This document shows positions 6,860 to 8,768 of a stretch of DNA of 8,768 nt, in pieces; position 1 is the first letter of the stretch; each line of letters begins with the position of its first letter. The DNA lies in assembly GCA_964526635.1 (NCBI GenBank), contig CAZGLR010000128.1, positions 1 to 8,768 on the forward strand, in the 5' to 3' direction. Made by a program: the position numbers and the translations under genes. The notes beneath the pieces are model-generated. The model was not told the DNA's origin, made no database searches, and saw nothing but the letters and a program-made list of their open reading frames with translations. This DNA is from CAZGLR01 sp964526635 (lineage in GTDB: Bacteria > Zixibacteria > MSB-5A5 > GN15 > JAAZOE01).

Positions 6860-6873
6860 CCAGGGGCCCCTGG
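6860..6873. repeat. Perfect 14-bp palindrome in the divergent promoter gap
   Basis: CCAGGGGCCCCTGG is a perfect palindrome with no central spacer. It is GC-rich in a locally AT-rich gap and sits just upstream of the candidate peptidase promoter. It could be a binding site for a dimeric regulator of the peptidase operon, the symporter, or both. It is not followed by a T-run, so an intrinsic terminator is unlikely. Confidence 0.6.
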
Positions 6874-6893
6874 TTCACGACGGTCATCTCTTC

Positions 6894-6909
6894 AAAGATG
6901 TTCATCTTT
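6894..6909. repeat. Inverted repeat AAAGATG-TT-CATCTTT
   Basis: Two perfect 7-bp arms are separated by two bases. A further CATCT at 6885-6889 could pair with the same AGATG, so two alternative pairings exist. The repeat lies between the two divergent genes, about 85 bp upstream of the symporter start. It may be an operator; a function in RNA would require a promoter further upstream. Confidence 0.5.
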
Positions 6910-6916
6910 TGGTGGT

Positions 6917-6933
6917 ATCAAATTGCTTTTGAT
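6917..6933. repeat. Inverted repeat ATCAAA-N5-TTTGAT
   Basis: Six-base arms with a 5-bp spacer lie immediately upstream of the candidate -10 box of the symporter gene, where an activator or repressor would bind. The arms are short and such repeats occur by chance, so this is a weak operator candidate. Confidence 0.35.
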
Positions 6934-6935
6934 CC

Positions 6936-6941
6936 TATATT
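6936..6941 (+). promoter_or_regulatory. Candidate -10 box for the symporter gene
   Basis: TATATT on the plus strand matches the -10 consensus at five of six positions and would give a leader of about 46 bases before the GTG start at 6994. I find no good -35 box at 16-18 bp; the hexamer at 17 bp is TGGTAT. If real, the promoter may need an activator. Confidence 0.25.
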
Positions 6942-6993
6942 GGCCTGTTCGCAAAGACGACATCGCATAACATGATAAACCGGGACTGACTGC

Positions 6994-8346
6994 GTGGAAC
7001 AATTCGATGCCTTCTGGTCGGCAGCCGTCGATATCGCATGGGGCCTGCCGCTGGTAATTCTGCTTGTTTCCGCCGGTATCTATTTTACTATCGCCGGCGG
7101 CCTGATTCCCTTCCGCAAACTCGGACACGCAATAAATATTCTCCGCGGGCTTTATGACGATCCCGATGATCCCGGTGAAATCAACCATTTCCAGGCGCTC
7201 AGTTCCGCCCTGTCGGCCACGATCGGTATGGGCAACATCGCGGGTGTCGCAATCGCTGTCTCTCTTGGCGGTCCGGGAGCGATTTTCTGGATGTGGGTGG
7301 CCGGCCTGGTCGGTATGTCGACAAAGTTCTTCACCTGTACTCTCGCCTGCCTGTACCGCAAGAAAGACGAACGCGGTATCGTTCAGGGCGGGCCGATGTA
7401 TTTTATCGAAGTCGGTCTGGGCAAATATTTCAAACCGCTGGCAATCATGTTTGCAATATGTGGTATGGTCGGCTGCCTCGGTATGTTCCAGGCCAACCAA
7501 CTCGCCGGTCTTCTGGAAAACGACTGGGGGATCGCCCGGCCCGCCACCGGCCTGGTCTCAGCCGCCATAGTGGCTGTCGTCATTCTTGGCGGAATCGTCC
7601 GCGTCGGCAAAGTCACCAGCAAAGTGGTGCCGGCGATGTTCGTTTTGTATGTTGTTTCCGCGATGTATATCATCGGCGGCAATATCGAAACTGTTCCGGG
7701 GATTATCGAATCTATTTTCAGTCAGGCTTTTGGTGGCAAGGCCTTAATCGGCGGCGGGACAGCCGTCGTTTTCAAAGAAGTCCTGATTACCGGTATCAAA
7801 CGTGCGGCGTTTTCAAACGAAGCCGGTCTCGGGACTGCGCCGATGGCCCATGGCGCCGCCAAGACCAAAGAACCCGTGCGCGAGGGCCTGATCGCAATGA
7901 TGGGACCGTTTCTCGATACTCACATCGTCTGCACCATGACCGCCCTGGTAATTCTCTCGTCCGGGGTACCGTATGCCGACGATGGTGTCGTGATGACCGT
8001 CACCGCCTTCGAAAAATCCATGCCGGGTCTTGGCCGCTATATTCTAACCCTGGTCATAATCCTGTTTTCCGTTTCGACCATGATTTCATATTCATATTAT
8101 AGCATCAAATGCAGTCGCTACCTGTTCGGATACAAATTCGGCTGGTATTATATTTATGTTTACATCGCAAGTATGTTTGTAGCTGCCATCTGGTCACAGA
8201 ACATTGTGTTAAACATTCTTGATACGGCTTTTGCCATGATGGCTATTCCGACGTTGATCGGAACGCTGCTGTTATCGCCGAGCGTCATGCGGGCGACGAG
8301 GGATTATTTTGTAAGGATGAATACCACCCGCCCCGGGATAAAATAA
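6994..8346 (+). CDS. Sodium:alanine symporter (AGCS) family amino-acid transporter
   Basis: This 450-residue inner-membrane protein imports a small neutral amino acid with Na+ (family knowledge; alanine or glycine are usual). Family signatures are clear: ATIGMGNIAGVAIAVSLGGP (residues 75-94), then GAIFWMW, GGPMYFIEVGLG (132-143) and GIKRAAFSNEAGLGTAPMAH (267-286). About ten or eleven hydrophobic segments are visible. Some normally conserved positions differ. The segment usually written KFxExxLAVKYR reads KFFTCTLACLYR, and the usual SYYGEK reads SYYSIK (368-372), so it belongs to a divergent subgroup and its substrate is uncertain. The start is GTG; an in-frame TAA at 6976-6978 rules out a longer protein. 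The only upstream site is a weak GGGA. It is divergent from the peptidase gene and convergent with cysE. Confidence 0.93.
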   Translation: MEQFDAFWSAAVDIAWGLPLVILLVSAGIYFTIAGGLIPFRKLGHAINILRGLYDDPDDPGEINHFQALSSALSATIGMGNIAGVAIAVSLGGPGAIFWMWVAGLVGMSTKFFTCTLACLYRKKDERGIVQGGPMYFIEVGLGKYFKPLAIMFAICGMVGCLGMFQANQLAGLLENDWGIARPATGLVSAAIVAVVILGGIVRVGKVTSKVVPAMFVLYVVSAMYIIGGNIETVPGIIESIFSQAFGGKALIGGGTAVVFKEVLITGIKRAAFSNEAGLGTAPMAHGAAKTKEPVREGLIAMMGPFLDTHIVCTMTALVILSSGVPYADDGVVMTVTAFEKSMPGLGRYILTLVIILFSVSTMISYSYYSIKCSRYLFGYKFGWYYIYVYIASMFVAAIWSQNIVLNILDTAFAMMAIPTLIGTLLLSPSVMRATRDYFVRMNTTRPGIK

Positions 8347-8352
8347 TGCCAA

Positions 8353-8768
8353 CTATTCTTCTTCGACAAAGGCCGTCGGCTGCGGCTTGAGATGCACCTT
8401 GATACCGTCTTTGCGCACAATCACCGCCGGCGTACCGACCACGGTCGAATTATCCGGAATGTCAACCATGTAAACAAACGTGTTGGCCCCGATATGGACA
8501 TTACTGCCGATCGTCAACGGCCCGAGAATGGTGGCTCCGGTACCGATGACAACATTATTGCCGACAGTCGGGTGCCGTTTTTTCTTATGATGCCCGGTGC
8601 CGCCCAGGGTGACGTTGTGAAACAACGAAACATTATCCCCGATTTCGGCGGTCTCGCCGATAACAATCCCGGCGCCATGGTCAATAAAAAAGCCTTTCCC
8701 GATCTGTGCTCCGGGATGAATCTCCACCCCGGTTAAAAACCGGCTGATCTGGGAAAACAGGCGGGGGA
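8353..8768 (-). CDS. cysE: Serine O-acetyltransferase, C-terminal part (runs off right edge)
   Basis: CysE transfers acetyl from acetyl-CoA to L-serine, giving O-acetylserine, the first step of cysteine synthesis. The visible 137 codons are the left-handed beta-helix (hexapeptide repeat) catalytic domain. The frame continues without a stop to the window edge and reads FSQISRFLTGVEIHPGAQIG, the usual lead-in to this domain. FIDHGAGIVIGETAEIG has the catalytic His and Asp region, and NVTLGGTGHHKKKRHPTVGN matches the conserved acetyl-CoA-binding part. After VGTPAVIVRKDG the chain has an acidic tail ending FVEEE. The N-terminal helical domain lies outside the window. A GTG at 8725-8727 is an internal valine, not the start. 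Its stop is 6 bp from that of the symporter gene, on the opposite strand. Confidence 0.94.
   Translation of the reverse strand, partial: PRLFSQISRFLTGVEIHPGAQIGKGFFIDHGAGIVIGETAEIGDNVSLFHNVTLGGTGHHKKKRHPTVGNNVVIGTGATILGPLTIGSNVHIGANTFVYMVDIPDNSTVVGTPAVIVRKDGIKVHLKPQPTAFVEEE

Noticed and set aside
6874..6993. Glycine riboswitch or similar leader before the symporter
   Set aside because: AGCS genes often have one, but I see no conserved glycine-aptamer core, and the possible promoter leaves a leader of only about 46 bases.
6892..7500. Minus-strand open frame (202 codons) covering the symporter 5' end
   Set aside because: It is antisense to conserved transporter segments, its composition is unlike a real protein, and it crosses the divergent regulatory gap.
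7293..8102. Long open frame (269 codons) overlapping the symporter on the same strand
   Set aside because: Its composition is Arg/Gly/Ser-rich with no family features, and it lies wholly within a clearly recognised transporter in another frame.
8725..8727. GTG as the start of a short hexapeptide protein
   Set aside because: The frame stays open to the window edge and encodes the conserved lead-in to the CysE catalytic domain, so this is an internal valine.

Overview
The window holds eight protein-coding genes with almost no spare DNA. Six are complete. topA runs off the left edge and cysE runs off the right edge. Seven genes lie on the minus strand; a sodium:amino-acid symporter (6994-8346) is the only plus-strand gene. 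There are no tRNA or rRNA genes, insertion sequences or CRISPR arrays. The longest gene-free stretch is the 234-bp divergent gap at 6760-6993. The organism looks like a bacterium of the FCB group, possibly a candidate phylum such as Zixibacteria. This rests on the secreted subtilase with an NPF...WDGRN-type C-terminal sorting/FlgD-like tail, the Bacteroidetes-like SPSGGGKTT P-loop of Gmk, and the moderate GC content. The assignment is inference from style, not from a search.

Reading the minus strand from right to left, the first unit is a secreted S8 peptidase (6759-4828), a soluble PAS-containing sensor kinase (4821-2941) and a receiver-HisKA protein (2957-2232). The gap between the first two is 6 bp and the last two overlap by 17 bp, so they are probably one transcript. 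The two signalling proteins are defective in complementary ways. The kinase has a complete ATP-binding domain but Arg402 where the phospho-accepting His should be. The partner has an intact SHEINNPL H-box (His157) and no ATP-binding domain. The simplest reading is a split histidine kinase acting in trans on a receiver-HisKA substrate. This is the most interesting feature of the window.

The second unit is a housekeeping operon, yicC-gmk-rpoZ-topA (2164 to 1 and beyond). It is preceded by a near-consensus sigma70-type promoter (TTGACA, 16 bp, TATATT) in the 67-bp gap after the receiver-HisKA gene. It links RNA turnover, GMP phosphorylation, RNA polymerase assembly and DNA supercoiling. rpoZ and topA overlap by 8 bp.

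On the right, the divergent gap between the peptidase and the symporter contains a perfect 14-bp palindrome and two further inverted repeats, which are candidate operators. The symporter gene converges on cysE with only 6 bp between the two stop codons.
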